A stretch of 64,000 bases of DNA from Streptomyces sp. ADI95-17 (GTDB lineage: Bacteria > Actinomycetota > Actinomycetes > Streptomycetales > Streptomycetaceae): positions 693,822 through 757,821 of the forward strand of contig NZ_ML123045.1 in assembly GCF_003846175.1 (NCBI RefSeq), in the 5' to 3' direction. The notes beneath the pieces were generated by a model. The model had not been told where the DNA came from. It worked only from the letters and a program-made list of their open reading frames with translations, and ran no database searches. The translations under genes were made by a program, and so were the position numbers. Shown in pieces: positions 8,090 to 16,365 of the stretch (position 1 is its first letter; each line of letters starts with the position of its first letter).

Positions 8090-9025
8090 TTGTCCGATCG
8101 CACCGATGGAAGCCGCGGTTCTCTGCTGGCGGTGAGCGACCTCCACGTGGGCATGGCGGACAACCGCCCCCTCGTCGAGTCGTTGCGGCCCGATTCGGAC
8201 GAGGACTGGCTGATCGTCGCCGGTGATGTCGCCGAGCGGATCGCGGACGTGGAGTGGGGGCTGCGGCTGCTCGCGAACCGGTTCTCACGGGTCGTCTGGG
8301 CCCCGGGGAACCACGAGTTGTGGACGCCCGAGCACGATCCGGTCCAACTGCGGGGCCAGGAGCGGTACGAGCACCTGGTCGAGCTCTGCCGAAGCCTCGG
8401 GGTGGTCACTCCGGAGGACCCGTACCCGTTGTGGCCCGGCCCCGACGGTCCCGTGGCCGTCGCTCCGGTGTTCCTGCTGTACGACTACAGCTTCCGGGCG
8501 CCGGGCACGAGGACCAAGGAGGAGTCCCTGGCGTACGCGCACCGTACGGGGGTGGTGTGCACCGACGAGTTCCTGCTGCACCCGGACCCGTACCCGAGCC
8601 GCGACGCCTGGTGCAGGGCGCGGGTGGCGCGGACGGAGGAGCGCCTGGCGGCGCACGATCCGGGGATCCCGCTGGTCATCGCCGGCCACTGGCCACTGGT
8701 GCGCGAACCGATGGACGTCCTGTGGTACCCCGAGTTCGCCCAGTGGTGCGGTACCGGGCTCACCGCCGACTGGCACCGGCGGTTCAACGTGGCGGCGGTG
8801 GTCTACGGACATCTGCACATACCCCGGACGACCTGGTACGACGGAGTGCGCTTCGAGGAGGTCTCGATCGGTTACCCGAGGGAGTGGCGCAAGCGCGGCC
8901 ACCCCCGGGGCCTGCTGCGGCGGATCCTCCCGTACGACGGCGACGGCGGCGACGACGGAGGGAGCGCCGCCGACGCGCGCGGCGCCACCGGTCAGGGTCC
9001 CGTCAGCGATGGCCCAGCACGTTGA
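8090..9025 (+). CDS. Calcineurin-like metallophosphoesterase
   Basis: About 311 residues from TTG at 8090, chosen because GGGAAGG lies about 9 bases upstream; GTG at 8072 is an alternative. Metal-site motifs of the family appear in order: SDLHVG (about 16), GDVAE (about 44), GNHELW (about 72), AGHWPL (about 200) and VVYGHLHIP (about 240). This is a cytosolic binuclear-metal phosphoesterase of unknown substrate. In many Streptomyces this subfamily sits beside a phosphopantetheinyl transferase; none is seen here. The tail is Gly/Asp-rich and overlaps the convergent VOC gene by 23 bp. Confidence 0.88.
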   Translation: MSDRTDGSRGSLLAVSDLHVGMADNRPLVESLRPDSDEDWLIVAGDVAERIADVEWGLRLLANRFSRVVWAPGNHELWTPEHDPVQLRGQERYEHLVELCRSLGVVTPEDPYPLWPGPDGPVAVAPVFLLYDYSFRAPGTRTKEESLAYAHRTGVVCTDEFLLHPDPYPSRDAWCRARVARTEERLAAHDPGIPLVIAGHWPLVREPMDVLWYPEFAQWCGTGLTADWHRRFNVAAVVYGHLHIPRTTWYDGVRFEEVSIGYPREWRKRGHPRGLLRRILPYDGDGGDDGGSAADARGATGQGPVSDGPAR

Positions 9026-9368
9026 CAACCTGACCGTTCGGGTCGCGGACGAAGAAGCGGCGTACGCCCCATTCCTCGTCGCGCAGCGGGTACACGATCT
9101 CCGCGCCGCTCTCCCGCATGGCCGCGTGCACCGCGTCCACGTCCTCCACCTCGATGCTCAGGTCCGGCGTGACCGGGGCGGTCGCGTCGGACCCCATGAT
9201 GCTGAGCTGGGCCGTGGGGTCGGACGCGGAGGCGAGCGTCATGATCCAGCCGTGGTTCATGACCTCCCGCAGACCCAGCCGACCGTAGAACTCCGCGCTC
9301 CGCGCCATCCCTTCGGCGGTGGGCCCATCGGCGGTCCGGATGTTGGGGACGACTCTGCGGACGGACAT
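9003..9368 (-). CDS. Glyoxalase/bleomycin-resistance (VOC) superfamily protein
   Basis: 121 residues from ATG at 9368, selected by the AGGAGTTG ribosome-binding site. One beta-alpha-beta-beta-beta repeat pair typical of VOC proteins: RRVVPNIRT at the start, then MARSAEFYGRLGLREVMNHG, LSIEVEDVDAVHAAMRESGAEIVYPL and FFVRDPNGQVVNVLGHR at the C-terminus. It could be a dioxygenase, isomerase or drug-sequestering protein; the sequence does not decide. It overlaps the convergent phosphoesterase gene. Confidence 0.85.
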   Translation of the reverse strand: MSVRRVVPNIRTADGPTAEGMARSAEFYGRLGLREVMNHGWIMTLASASDPTAQLSIMGSDATAPVTPDLSIEVEDVDAVHAAMRESGAEIVYPLRDEEWGVRRFFVRDPNGQVVNVLGHR

Positions 9369-9428
9369 CGGCAACTCCTGTCGCGGGACTGGCTCCGTGC
9401 CGCCTGGCACCGGTGGACCCGACGCGGA

Positions 9429-10331
9429 TCAGATGACCGGCGGCCGTCCCAGTTTCGTCATCCGCCACACCGTGCGCCACCGCATCGGCTGCCTTCGTCC
9501 GCACGGGGTACGGACGCCCTCGGCGAAGCCGCCGGCCCAGGCGCGCAGACCCGTCGCCGACCGGGTCCGGGCCACGGTGAGCAGGGTCCAGGTGCCCAGG
9601 TAGGCGGGGACCAGGGGGAGGGGCAGGTTCCGGCGGGCCAGCCAGACCCGGTTGCGGGCCGTCATCCGGTAGTAGACGGAGTGCCTGGCCGGGGAGGTCT
9701 TGGGGTGCTGGAGCAGCAGATCGGGCTCGTAGAGGATCTTCCAGCCCGCGTCGAGCGCCCGCCAGGACAGGTCCGTCTCCTCGTGCGTGAAGAAGAACTC
9801 CGCGGGCCAGGGCCCCGTCTGGGCGAGCATCTTCATGGAGAAGGCGTGTCCGCCGCCCAGGAACGCGGTGACCGGTCCGCCCCGCATCGGGTCGGCTGCG
9901 CGCAGCCGCGGCACGTGGCGGCGCTGGGTCTCGCCGCGCTCGTCGGCGATCCGGAAGCCGACGATGCCGAGCTGCGGATCGGCGGCGAACAGCTCCTGGA
10001 CCTTGCGGAACACCCCGCTGTCGACCAGGAGCCCGTCGTCGTCGAGCTCGATGACGACATCGACGTCACCGAACTCCGCCAGCTTCTGCAGGGCGACGTT
10101 GCGCCCCCCGGGACAGCCCAGGTTCTCCGCCAGCTCGATCGCCGTCACACCGCCGGCCAGATCGGACAGGCCCGGAAAGGTGCTGAAGTCCGGGAGGGGC
10201 GATCCATTACCCACTACGACGAGCCGGTCCGGACGTACGTCCTGCCCGGCCACCGAGGCCAGCAGGGCCTGGACCTCCTGCGGGCGATCGCCCATGGTGA
10301 CGATGGATACGGCGATGCGTGGTTCGGACAC
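9429..10331 (-). CDS. Family 2 glycosyltransferase
   Basis: 300 residues from GTG at 10331 (VSEPRIAVSIVTMGDR); CCAGGAG lies at good spacing, and a second GTG at 10340 is possible. The GT-A fold shows SIVTMGDR, LVVVGNG, NLGCPGGRNVAL (about 85-96), the DxD-like ELDDDGLL (about 110) and FFFTHEETDLSWRALDAGW (about 200), as in rhamnosyl/GT2 enzymes. The C-terminus has a hydrophobic, possibly membrane-associated stretch (LPLPLVPAYLGTWTLLTV). Likely transfers a sugar to a cell-wall or secondary glycan; acceptor unknown. Confidence 0.87.
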   Translation of the reverse strand: MSEPRIAVSIVTMGDRPQEVQALLASVAGQDVRPDRLVVVGNGSPLPDFSTFPGLSDLAGGVTAIELAENLGCPGGRNVALQKLAEFGDVDVVIELDDDGLLVDSGVFRKVQELFAADPQLGIVGFRIADERGETQRRHVPRLRAADPMRGGPVTAFLGGGHAFSMKMLAQTGPWPAEFFFTHEETDLSWRALDAGWKILYEPDLLLQHPKTSPARHSVYYRMTARNRVWLARRNLPLPLVPAYLGTWTLLTVARTRSATGLRAWAGGFAEGVRTPCGRRQPMRWRTVWRMTKLGRPPVI

Positions 10332-10464
10332 GGTCGGCACTCCTGGTCTCGCTCCGGTGCCGCGATCGTAGCCGCAAGAGATGGTTGCCCGTTGTTCAGG
10401 CACCTGTTGCCGCACTGCCATGCCCCGGGACCCTTCGTCGGGGCATGGCGCCGGGGGCCTGCCG

Positions 10465-10863
10465 CTACGGGCCGAGCGGGGTCCGTGGACGTGCCGCGAC
10501 GCGTCGCACATGCCCGGCGAAGACGGTCGCCGCGTCGGGCGTCAGGGTGCGCAGGGCCACCATCGCGGTCACGATGACGTCGCAGAGTTCGGCCTCCACA
10601 TCCTGCCAGGAGTGGGTGGCGCCCTTGCGCGGGTTCTGGCCGGTGGCCCCGATGACGGCCTGGGCGACCTCGCCCACCTCCTCCGACAGCTTCAGCATCC
10701 GCAGCAGCAGATCCTGCTCGGGCGGGATGCCGGTCTCCGCTTCGAGCCAGTCGTGCAGCTCGTCGATGGTCGTCCAGGTGTCGTGATCCCGGTCGGGACG
10801 CGGGGCCGGGCGGCCGGCCGGGCGGTCTGCGGGGCCGGGGGCGTGGGCGCTGTGCTGGTCCAT
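10465..10863 (-). CDS. MazG-like nucleotide pyrophosphohydrolase
   Basis: 132 residues. After a Pro/Arg/Asp-rich N-terminus of about 28 residues comes an all-alpha NTP-PPase core with the EExxE motif KLSEEVGEVAQAVIG (about 58-72) and the second acidic helix WQDVEAELCDVIVTAMVAL, which form the Mg2+ site in MazG/dUTPase-like enzymes. Probable house-cleaning hydrolase of non-canonical nucleoside triphosphates. It lies between the glycosyltransferase and PhzF genes on the same strand. Confidence 0.85.
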   Translation of the reverse strand: MDQHSAHAPGPADRPAGRPAPRPDRDHDTWTTIDELHDWLEAETGIPPEQDLLLRMLKLSEEVGEVAQAVIGATGQNPRKGATHSWQDVEAELCDVIVTAMVALRTLTPDAATVFAGHVRRVAARPRTPLGP

Positions 10864-10911
10864 CGCGCCAGCCTGCCAGCCGCCGCACGCCGGGCGTCGG
10901 CGAACGGCCCG

Positions 10912-11838
10912 TCAGTCCCCGATGCGGGTGCCCGTCCCGCTCACCCGCACCCGGGCGTCGTCCGCCCGCAGCTCGACCGTGAGCGTGCCGGGGCGGCCCA
11001 TGTCCTCGCCCTGGTGGAGGGTGAGGACCGCGGTGGCGGGGACGAGGGACCGGTCGCGCAGGTAGGCGCCGAAGGCGGCCGCGGCCGCGCCCGTGGCGGG
11101 GTCCTCGACGACGCCGCCGACCGGGAACGGGTCGCGGACGTGGAAGACGTCCGGCGCCTGCCGCCACACCAGTTGCAGGGTCGTCAGGTCCAGCCGGTGC
11201 ATCAGCGCTTCGAGGCGCGCGAAGTCGTAGGAGAGGTCGGCGAGGCGTTCCCGGGTCGCGGCGGCCAGCACCAGGTGGCGGGCGCCCGCGAAGGCGATCC
11301 GGGGTGGCAGCGCCGGGTCGAGGTCGGCGGCCGGCCAGTCCAGGGCGGCGAGCGCCTCGGCCAGGTCGGCGGGAGCGATGTCCAGGACTTCCGGTTCGAC
11401 GCTGGTGAGCGTGGCGCGCAGCTCGGCGCCCTCCCGGGTGACGGTGACCGGGACCGTGCCCGCGGGCGTACGGAACACCAGATCGCCGGGGCCGTCGCGC
11501 TCGGCCAGCGCGAGGGCCGTCGCCACGGTGGCGTGGCCGCAGAACGGAACCTCGGCCTTCGGGCTGAAGTAGCGGATGGTGTACTCCCGCGCGCCCGTTC
11601 CGTCCTGCGCGCCCGCGTCGCCCGGCTCGCCCGCACCGTCCCGCGCCCCCGCCTCGCCCGGCCCGCCCTGCCGGGTCAGGAACGCCGACTCGCTGTACCC
11701 CAGCTCCGCCGCGACGGCGAGCATGGCGGCTTCGTCGAGCCCGGAGGCGTCGAGGACGACCCCGGCCGGGTTGCCGCCCTCGGGATCGGCGGAGAACGCG
11801 GTGTAACGGAGGACCTCGGTACCTGAATGTCGGCTCAT
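10912..11838 (-). CDS. PhzF-family isomerase/epimerase-like protein
   Basis: 308 residues from ATG at 11838 (MSRHSGTEVLRYTAF); an in-frame upstream start is possible but would enter the terminator hairpin. Family features: RYTAFSADPEGGNPAGVV at the N-terminus, the SESAF glutamate (about 52), FSPKAEVPFCGHATVATA with the conserved His, and the second-half GGVVEDPATGAAAAAFGAYL. Both diaminopimelate-epimerase-like halves are present. Residues about 60-85 form a low-complexity Gly/Ala/Asp insertion. Physiological substrate unknown. A shorter, distant paralogue lies at 34324-35022. Confidence 0.9.
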   Translation of the reverse strand: MSRHSGTEVLRYTAFSADPEGGNPAGVVLDASGLDEAAMLAVAAELGYSESAFLTRQGGPGEAGARDGAGEPGDAGAQDGTGAREYTIRYFSPKAEVPFCGHATVATALALAERDGPGDLVFRTPAGTVPVTVTREGAELRATLTSVEPEVLDIAPADLAEALAALDWPAADLDPALPPRIAFAGARHLVLAAATRERLADLSYDFARLEALMHRLDLTTLQLVWRQAPDVFHVRDPFPVGGVVEDPATGAAAAAFGAYLRDRSLVPATAVLTLHQGEDMGRPGTLTVELRADDARVRVSGTGTRIGD

Positions 11839-11860
11839 GCCGCAGGTCAACCCCGTCGTG

Positions 11861-11908
11861 GCCCGGGGCATTCCCGCTCCGGGCGGGCGGAGCGGGAATG
11901 CCCCGGGC
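11861..11908 (-). terminator. Long perfect hairpin between the lamin-tail and phzF-like genes
   Basis: A perfect 20-bp stem (11861-11880 with 11889-11908) and 8-nt loop, downstream of the lamin-tail gene and just upstream of the phzF-like start on the same strand. Probably terminates the lamin-tail transcript. Confidence 0.8.
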
Positions 11909-11944
11909 GGGGAGAGCGGGAACGCCCGGGCCGGGGCGTCCGGC

Positions 11945-12412
11945 TCAGTGGCAGTTCTTGGTGCCCTTGTCGGCCTTCGTCCAGGAGCAGGAGTCCTGGA
12001 GCTTGCCGTTCGGCTTGATCAGCCGGGCCTTGTCACCGGTGTTGTTCCAGATGTACGAACCGCGGTTCCAGTACACGTTGCCCGACGCGTTCCTGCCCCG
12101 GCCGGTGTGGACCTTGACCGTCTTGCCCGCGGCGATGGTGTAGCTGCCGAAGGTGTACGTGTAGCCGCTGTTGTCCTTGAGCTTGTAGCCCTTGAGCTGG
12201 AGCTTCGACTTGCCGTTGTTGTGGATGTCCACCCACTCGGCGTTGAGGGACGTGTTGCTGCGGTTGTCCTTGCCGGGGCTGTCGTACTGGATCTTCCCGA
12301 GGTGCAGCCCGCCCTGGTGCGAGGCGGCCGAGGCGGGGGCCGCGACGAGCAGCGAGCCGGCCAGGGCGGTGGCGGCGGCCAGGGCGAGCGGAGCCGCGGT
12401 GCGTATGCGCAT
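11945..12412 (-). CDS. Secreted lamin-tail-domain protein
   Basis: 155 residues. A Sec signal peptide (MRIRTAAPLALAAATALAG, cleavage after APASA near residue 29) precedes one lamin-tail domain (LTD, about 35-130: IQYDSPGKDNRSNTSLNAEW, VDIHNNGKSKLQLKGYKL, YTFGSYTIAAGKTVKVHTG, NRGSYIWNNTGDKARLIKPN). The end is short and cysteine-containing (DSCSWTKADKGTKNCH), suggesting an extracytoplasmic disulfide. LTDs are immunoglobulin-like beta-sandwiches found on secreted nucleases and adhesins; this one has no catalytic domain. Role unknown. Confidence 0.85.
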   Translation of the reverse strand: MRIRTAAPLALAAATALAGSLLVAAPASAASHQGGLHLGKIQYDSPGKDNRSNTSLNAEWVDIHNNGKSKLQLKGYKLKDNSGYTYTFGSYTIAAGKTVKVHTGRGRNASGNVYWNRGSYIWNNTGDKARLIKPNGKLQDSCSWTKADKGTKNCH

Positions 12413-12562
12413 GCTGTGTTCCTTGTGTGGAGTTCCGGTGAAGGAGTGTCAGCATAAGGGCAGCGCGCGGCACCCCGGTACGCGGGTGCTCATTCCGTCC
12501 GGAGTCCGGTCGATCGGTGACAACCGCCCCCGACGGGCGGCGCGTTGGGGGCGGCCTCGTCG

Positions 12563-12600
12563 GCCGCGCCCCGTCAGCCGCGCCCCGTCAGCCGCGTCCC
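12563..12600. repeat. 14-bp direct repeats across the SDR stop codon
   Basis: GCCGCGCCCCGTCA at 12563-12576 and 12577-12590, then a partial third copy to 12600. The repeat overlaps the SDR stop (12588-12590), so duplication has copied the end of the gene into the downstream DNA. Probably slippage. Confidence 0.75.
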
Positions 12601-13361
12601 ACGTACGGCATCGCCGTCGCCAGTACCGTCGCGAACTGCATGTTCGCCTCCAGCGGCAGCTCCGCCATGTGGAGCACCGTCCGGGCCACGTCCGCCGCCG
12701 CCATCACCGGCTCGACCGCGAGTTCGCCGTTGGCCTGGAGGATGCCGGTCCGCATCTGCTCGGTCATGTCCGTGGCCGCGTTGCCGATGTCGATCTGCCC
12801 GCAGGCGATCCGGTACGGACGCCCGTCCAGCGACAGCGACTTCGTCAGCCCCGTCATGGCGTGCTTGGTCGTGGTGTAGGCGACCGAGTGCGGGCGCGGC
12901 GCATGGGCCGAGACCGAGCCGTTGTTGATGATCCGGCCGCCCTGCGGGTCCTGTTCCTTCATCAGCCGGTACGCCGCCTGCGCACAGAGGAACGCACCCG
13001 TCACGTTCACGTCCACCACCGCTCGCCAGTCCGCCACCGCGAGGTCCTCCACGGGCACGGAACGCGGGCCGAACGCACCCGCGTTGTTGAAGAGCAGGTC
13101 GAGGCGGCCGAAGCACTCCCGTACCGAGGAAAAGAGCGCGGTCACGTCCTCGGGGCGGGACACGTCGGCGGGGACGGTGATCACCCGGGCGTTCTCCCCG
13201 GCCAGCGCGGCCGTCGCGGCGAGCGGCTCGGGCCGCCGCCCCGCGAGCGCCACCGACCAGCCGGCACCGGTCAGGGCGAGCGCCACCGCGCGGCCGATGC
13301 CGGAACCCGCGCCCGTCACGACCGCCGTCTTCGGATCGGAATTCAACACTTTGTTGCTCAT
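12588..13361 (-). CDS. Short-chain dehydrogenase/reductase
   Basis: 257 residues from ATG at 13361 ([20 protein letters not shown]). Classical SDR motifs: cofactor TGAGSGIG (about 14-21), [15 protein letters not shown], the active-site Ser in [14 protein letters not shown], and YTTTK (catalytic Tyr and Lys, about 160). The Arg pair after strand 2 (AGRRPEP) suggests NADP(H). Substrate unknown. It is divergent from phoD with 261 bp between. Confidence 0.9.
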   Translation of the reverse strand: MSNKVLNSDPKTAVVTGAGSGIGRAVALALTGAGWSVALAGRRPEPLAATAALAGENARVITVPADVSRPEDVTALFSSVRECFGRLDLLFNNAGAFGPRSVPVEDLAVADWRAVVDVNVTGAFLCAQAAYRLMKEQDPQGGRIINNGSVSAHAPRPHSVAYTTTKHAMTGLTKSLSLDGRPYRIACGQIDIGNAATDMTEQMRTGILQANGELAVEPVMAAADVARTVLHMAELPLEANMQFATVLATAMPYVGRG

Positions 13362-13501
13362 GGGGCCGCAGCGTACGCCTTGCCGCCCCCGTGACGCGTG
13401 AGGCCACATGGGGTCAAGGCAGCGCGTACGACGGCGCGTTCGCGGCCCGTCCGGCCGGCGAAGATGATCATTGGCCCGTCACGGATGCGCGCTTTGTCCC
13501 C

Positions 13502-13534
13502 GTGAACCCATTGCTGCCGCATTCCTCATCCACC
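13502..13534 (+). promoter_or_regulatory. Possible degenerate PHO-box repeats before phoD
   Basis: Three consecutive 11-bp units (GTGAACCCATT, GCTGCCGCATT, CCTCATCCACC) about 90-120 bp before phoD weakly resemble the PhoP direct-repeat unit of Streptomyces (GTTCACCCGGC). Only the first unit is a fair match, so this is tentative. Confidence 0.25.
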
Positions 13535-13622
13535 CGACGCCCGAGCGACGCGAACACGACAGCCGCCCGATGCGCTGGGCCGGTGAACTGCCTTAGTACA
13601 TCACCAGCCAGGGGAGGGACAG

Positions 13623-15251
13623 ATGACACACTCATCGCACCAGCAGGAGATGCGCGACGCGGCCACGCAGTTCGGCCGCCGCCGTTTCCTCACCGTCACC
13701 GGAGCCGCAGCCGCGCTCGCCTTCTCGGTCAACCTGCCCGCCGCGGGCACCGCGAGCGCCGCCGAGCTCGACGCGAAGAAGATCGGCGACGACCCGTTCA
13801 CCCTCGGCGTCGCCTCCGGCGACCCGCTGCCCGACTCGGTCCTGCTGTGGACGAGACTCGCACCGCGCCCGTACGAGCCCGGCAGCGGACTGCCCAGAAA
13901 CCGGGTGCAGGTGCGCTGGGAACTCGCCCGTGACGAGCGCTTCTCCCGCATCGTGCGGCGCGGATCGGTCACCGCCCACCCGGAGTTCGACCACAGCGTC
14001 CACGTAGAGGTCAAGGGCCTCGACGCCGACCGCGTCCTCTACTACCGCTTCCGCACCGGAACGTGGACCAGCCCCGTCGGCCGGACCCGCACCGCGCCCG
14101 CCCGCGGCGCCCGCAACAGCGCGCTGAGCCTGGCCGCCGTCTCCTGCCAGGCGTACCACGACGGCTACTTCACCGCGTACAAGCACCTCGCCCAGGAGGA
14201 CGTCGACGTCGTCTTCCACCTCGGCGACTACCTCTACGAGTACGCCGTCAACGCCACCGGCGGCGCCCGCAACTACACCGACCGCAGGCTCCCCGCCCAC
14301 TACAACCGGGAGACGGTCACGCTGGAGGACTACCGGCTGCGGTACGGCCTCTACAAGTCCGACCCCGATCTGCGCGCCGCCCACGCCGCGCACCCCTTCG
14401 TCGTCACCTGGGACGACCACGAGACCGAGAACAACTACGCGGGCGAGACCCCCGAGAACGACGTCCCGCCGGAGGAGTTCCTGCTGCGCCGTGCCGCCGC
14501 GTACCGCGCGTACTGGGAGAACCAGCCGCTGCGCGCCCCGCAGCGGCCCACCGGCCCCGACATGAGGCTCTACCGGCGCCTGCAGTTCGGCCGGCTCGCC
14601 CAGTTCGACATCCTCGACACCCGCCAGTACCGCAGCGACCAGGCGTACGGCGACGGCTGGCAGACGCCCGGACCGGAGTCCCAGGACCCGTCGCGCACCA
14701 TGACCGGTGCCACCCAGGAGCGTTGGCTGATCGACGGCTGGCACGCCTCGCGGGCCACCTGGAACGTCGTACCCCAGCAGGTCACCTTCGCCCAGCGGCG
14801 CGACGTCCCCACCGACGCCTTCAAGCTGTCCATGGACGCCTGGGACGGCTACCCCGCCTCCCGGGGCCGCATCCTGAAGGGCGCCGAGGCCGCCGGGGTC
14901 GACAACCTGATGGTGCTGACCGGCGATGTGCACGTCGGCTACGGCTTCGACCTGAAGCAGGACTTCGACAACCCGGCGTCCCGCACCGTCGGCACGGAGA
15001 TCGTCGCCACCTCCATCACCAGCGGCAAGGACGGCTCGGACAAGCCGGGCAGCTGGAACAACCAGATGCAGGCCAACCCGCACATGAAGTTCTTCAACGG
15101 CCGCCGCGGGTACGCCGTCGTCACACTGGGCCGGGAGCAGGCGCGCGCCGACTACCGGACGGTGTCCGCCGTCACCACCCCCGGCGCGCCCCTCGCGACG
15201 GCCGCGTCGTTCGTGACCGAGGTGGGCAACCAGGGCCTCACGCCGGCGTAA
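13623..15251 (+). CDS. phoD: Alkaline phosphatase/phosphodiesterase PhoD, Tat-secreted
   Basis: 542 residues, preceded by GGGAGGGACAG at the start. Tat signal FGRRRFLTVTG (about 17-27) with a hydrophobic core to AGTASA. A PhoD N-terminal domain (DPFTLGVASGDPLPDSVLLW) is followed by the metallophosphatase core with HLGDYLYEY, VTWDDHETENNYAG (about 260), LTGDVHVGYGFD (about 430) and TSITSGKDG. Ca2+/Fe3+-dependent phosphatase that releases phosphate from esters and teichoic acids outside the cell. Usually PhoP-controlled; only a weak box is visible. Monocistronic. Confidence 0.93.
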   Translation: MTHSSHQQEMRDAATQFGRRRFLTVTGAAAALAFSVNLPAAGTASAAELDAKKIGDDPFTLGVASGDPLPDSVLLWTRLAPRPYEPGSGLPRNRVQVRWELARDERFSRIVRRGSVTAHPEFDHSVHVEVKGLDADRVLYYRFRTGTWTSPVGRTRTAPARGARNSALSLAAVSCQAYHDGYFTAYKHLAQEDVDVVFHLGDYLYEYAVNATGGARNYTDRRLPAHYNRETVTLEDYRLRYGLYKSDPDLRAAHAAHPFVVTWDDHETENNYAGETPENDVPPEEFLLRRAAAYRAYWENQPLRAPQRPTGPDMRLYRRLQFGRLAQFDILDTRQYRSDQAYGDGWQTPGPESQDPSRTMTGATQERWLIDGWHASRATWNVVPQQVTFAQRRDVPTDAFKLSMDAWDGYPASRGRILKGAEAAGVDNLMVLTGDVHVGYGFDLKQDFDNPASRTVGTEIVATSITSGKDGSDKPGSWNNQMQANPHMKFFNGRRGYAVVTLGREQARADYRTVSAVTTPGAPLATAASFVTEVGNQGLTPA

Positions 15252-15286
15252 GGCCAGGTCGCGGTGTTCCCCGGCCCCGGCCCCGG

Positions 15287-16300
15287 TCAGCCGAGGTCGT
15301 CCGCCGCGTAGCGGACGCCGATGCGGTCACGTACCGCGTCGAGCGTCCGCATCACGGCCAGCGAACCGTCCAGCGGCACCAGCGGCGACTCCGTCTCGCC
15401 CGCCCGCAGCGCCCGCACCACCTCGGCCTGCTCGAACTGCAGCCCGCGCAGCCCCGCGCCCGCGGCCCCGGCGGTGAACTCCTCGGGCTCGTGTCCCGGC
15501 CGGTGCAGCACGAACCGCTCCGGGTAGAAGAAGCCGCGCGGGAACTCGATCCGGCCCTTGGTGCCCGTGACCGCGCCGGTCTGCGGAGTGTCCGCCACGA
15601 TCGAGCAGTTCAGCAGCGCCGAGGCGCCCGCCTCCGACCAGCCCAGCAGCATCGCGGTGTGCACATCGACGCCCTCGGGGGAGAGCACCGCGTCGGCCTG
15701 CACCCGGTCCGGCTCGCCCAGCAGCAGCTGCGCGAACGACACCGGATAGACCCCGAGGTCCAGCAGCGCGCCGCCGCCCAGCGCCCGGTCGCGCAGCCGG
15801 TGCTCGGGCCCGAACGGGCCCGCGAGCCCGAAGTCGGCCTGCACGGTGCGGACATCGCCGATGGCGCCGTCCCGCACCAGCTCCGTCATGCGCCGGATCA
15901 CCGGGTTGCAGTACGTCCACATGGCCTCCATCAGGAAGAGCCCCCGGTCCCGGGCGAGCTTCACCAACTGGTCCGCCTCCCGGGCGTTCAGCGCGAACGC
16001 CTTCTCGCACAGCACGTGCTTCCCGGCCTCCAGGCAGAGCGAGGCCGCCTCCAGATGGGCCGAGTGCGGTGTCGCGACGTACACCACGTCGACCTCGTCG
16101 TCGGCGGCGAGCGCGGCCCAGCTGCCGTACGCACGGGGTATCCCGAACCGCTCGGCGAACGCCTGCGCCGAGGCGTCTGTCCGAGATGCGACGGCCACCA
16201 CTTCCGTGTCCGGCATCGACCGGAGATCCTCGGTGAACGCCGTGGCGATACCGCCGGTCGCCAGCACACCCCACCGCACAGTGCCGCTCATGCCTGTCAT
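15287..16300 (-). CDS. Gfo/Idh/MocA-family oxidoreductase
   Basis: 337 residues, start supported by GGGGAG about 7 bases upstream. N-terminal NAD(P)-binding Rossmann domain (VRWGVLATGGIATAFTEDL; VVAVASRT; VVYVATPHSAHLEAA; the conserved KHVLCEKAFALNAREA with the cofactor-site Lys), then the alpha/beta substrate domain (LMEAMWTYCNPVIRRM; GGGALLDLGVYPVSFA with the catalytic-site Asp/Tyr). Resembles the trans-1,2-dihydrobenzenediol/sugar dehydrogenase branch. Substrate unknown. It is divergent from the MFS gene at 16366. Confidence 0.9.
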   Translation of the reverse strand: MTGMSGTVRWGVLATGGIATAFTEDLRSMPDTEVVAVASRTDASAQAFAERFGIPRAYGSWAALAADDEVDVVYVATPHSAHLEAASLCLEAGKHVLCEKAFALNAREADQLVKLARDRGLFLMEAMWTYCNPVIRRMTELVRDGAIGDVRTVQADFGLAGPFGPEHRLRDRALGGGALLDLGVYPVSFAQLLLGEPDRVQADAVLSPEGVDVHTAMLLGWSEAGASALLNCSIVADTPQTGAVTGTKGRIEFPRGFFYPERFVLHRPGHEPEEFTAGAAGAGLRGLQFEQAEVVRALRAGETESPLVPLDGSLAVMRTLDAVRDRIGVRYAADDLG

Positions 16301-16365
16301 GCCTGCTCCCCAAGAGGTCTCGACCAGTCCGGCTGAGCTGAGAGCATAGATGCGGATTCAACGAC

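Noticed and set aside
8982..9025. Frameshift or fusion between the phosphoesterase and VOC genes
   Set aside because: The genes are convergent and simply overlap by 23 bp at their 3' ends.
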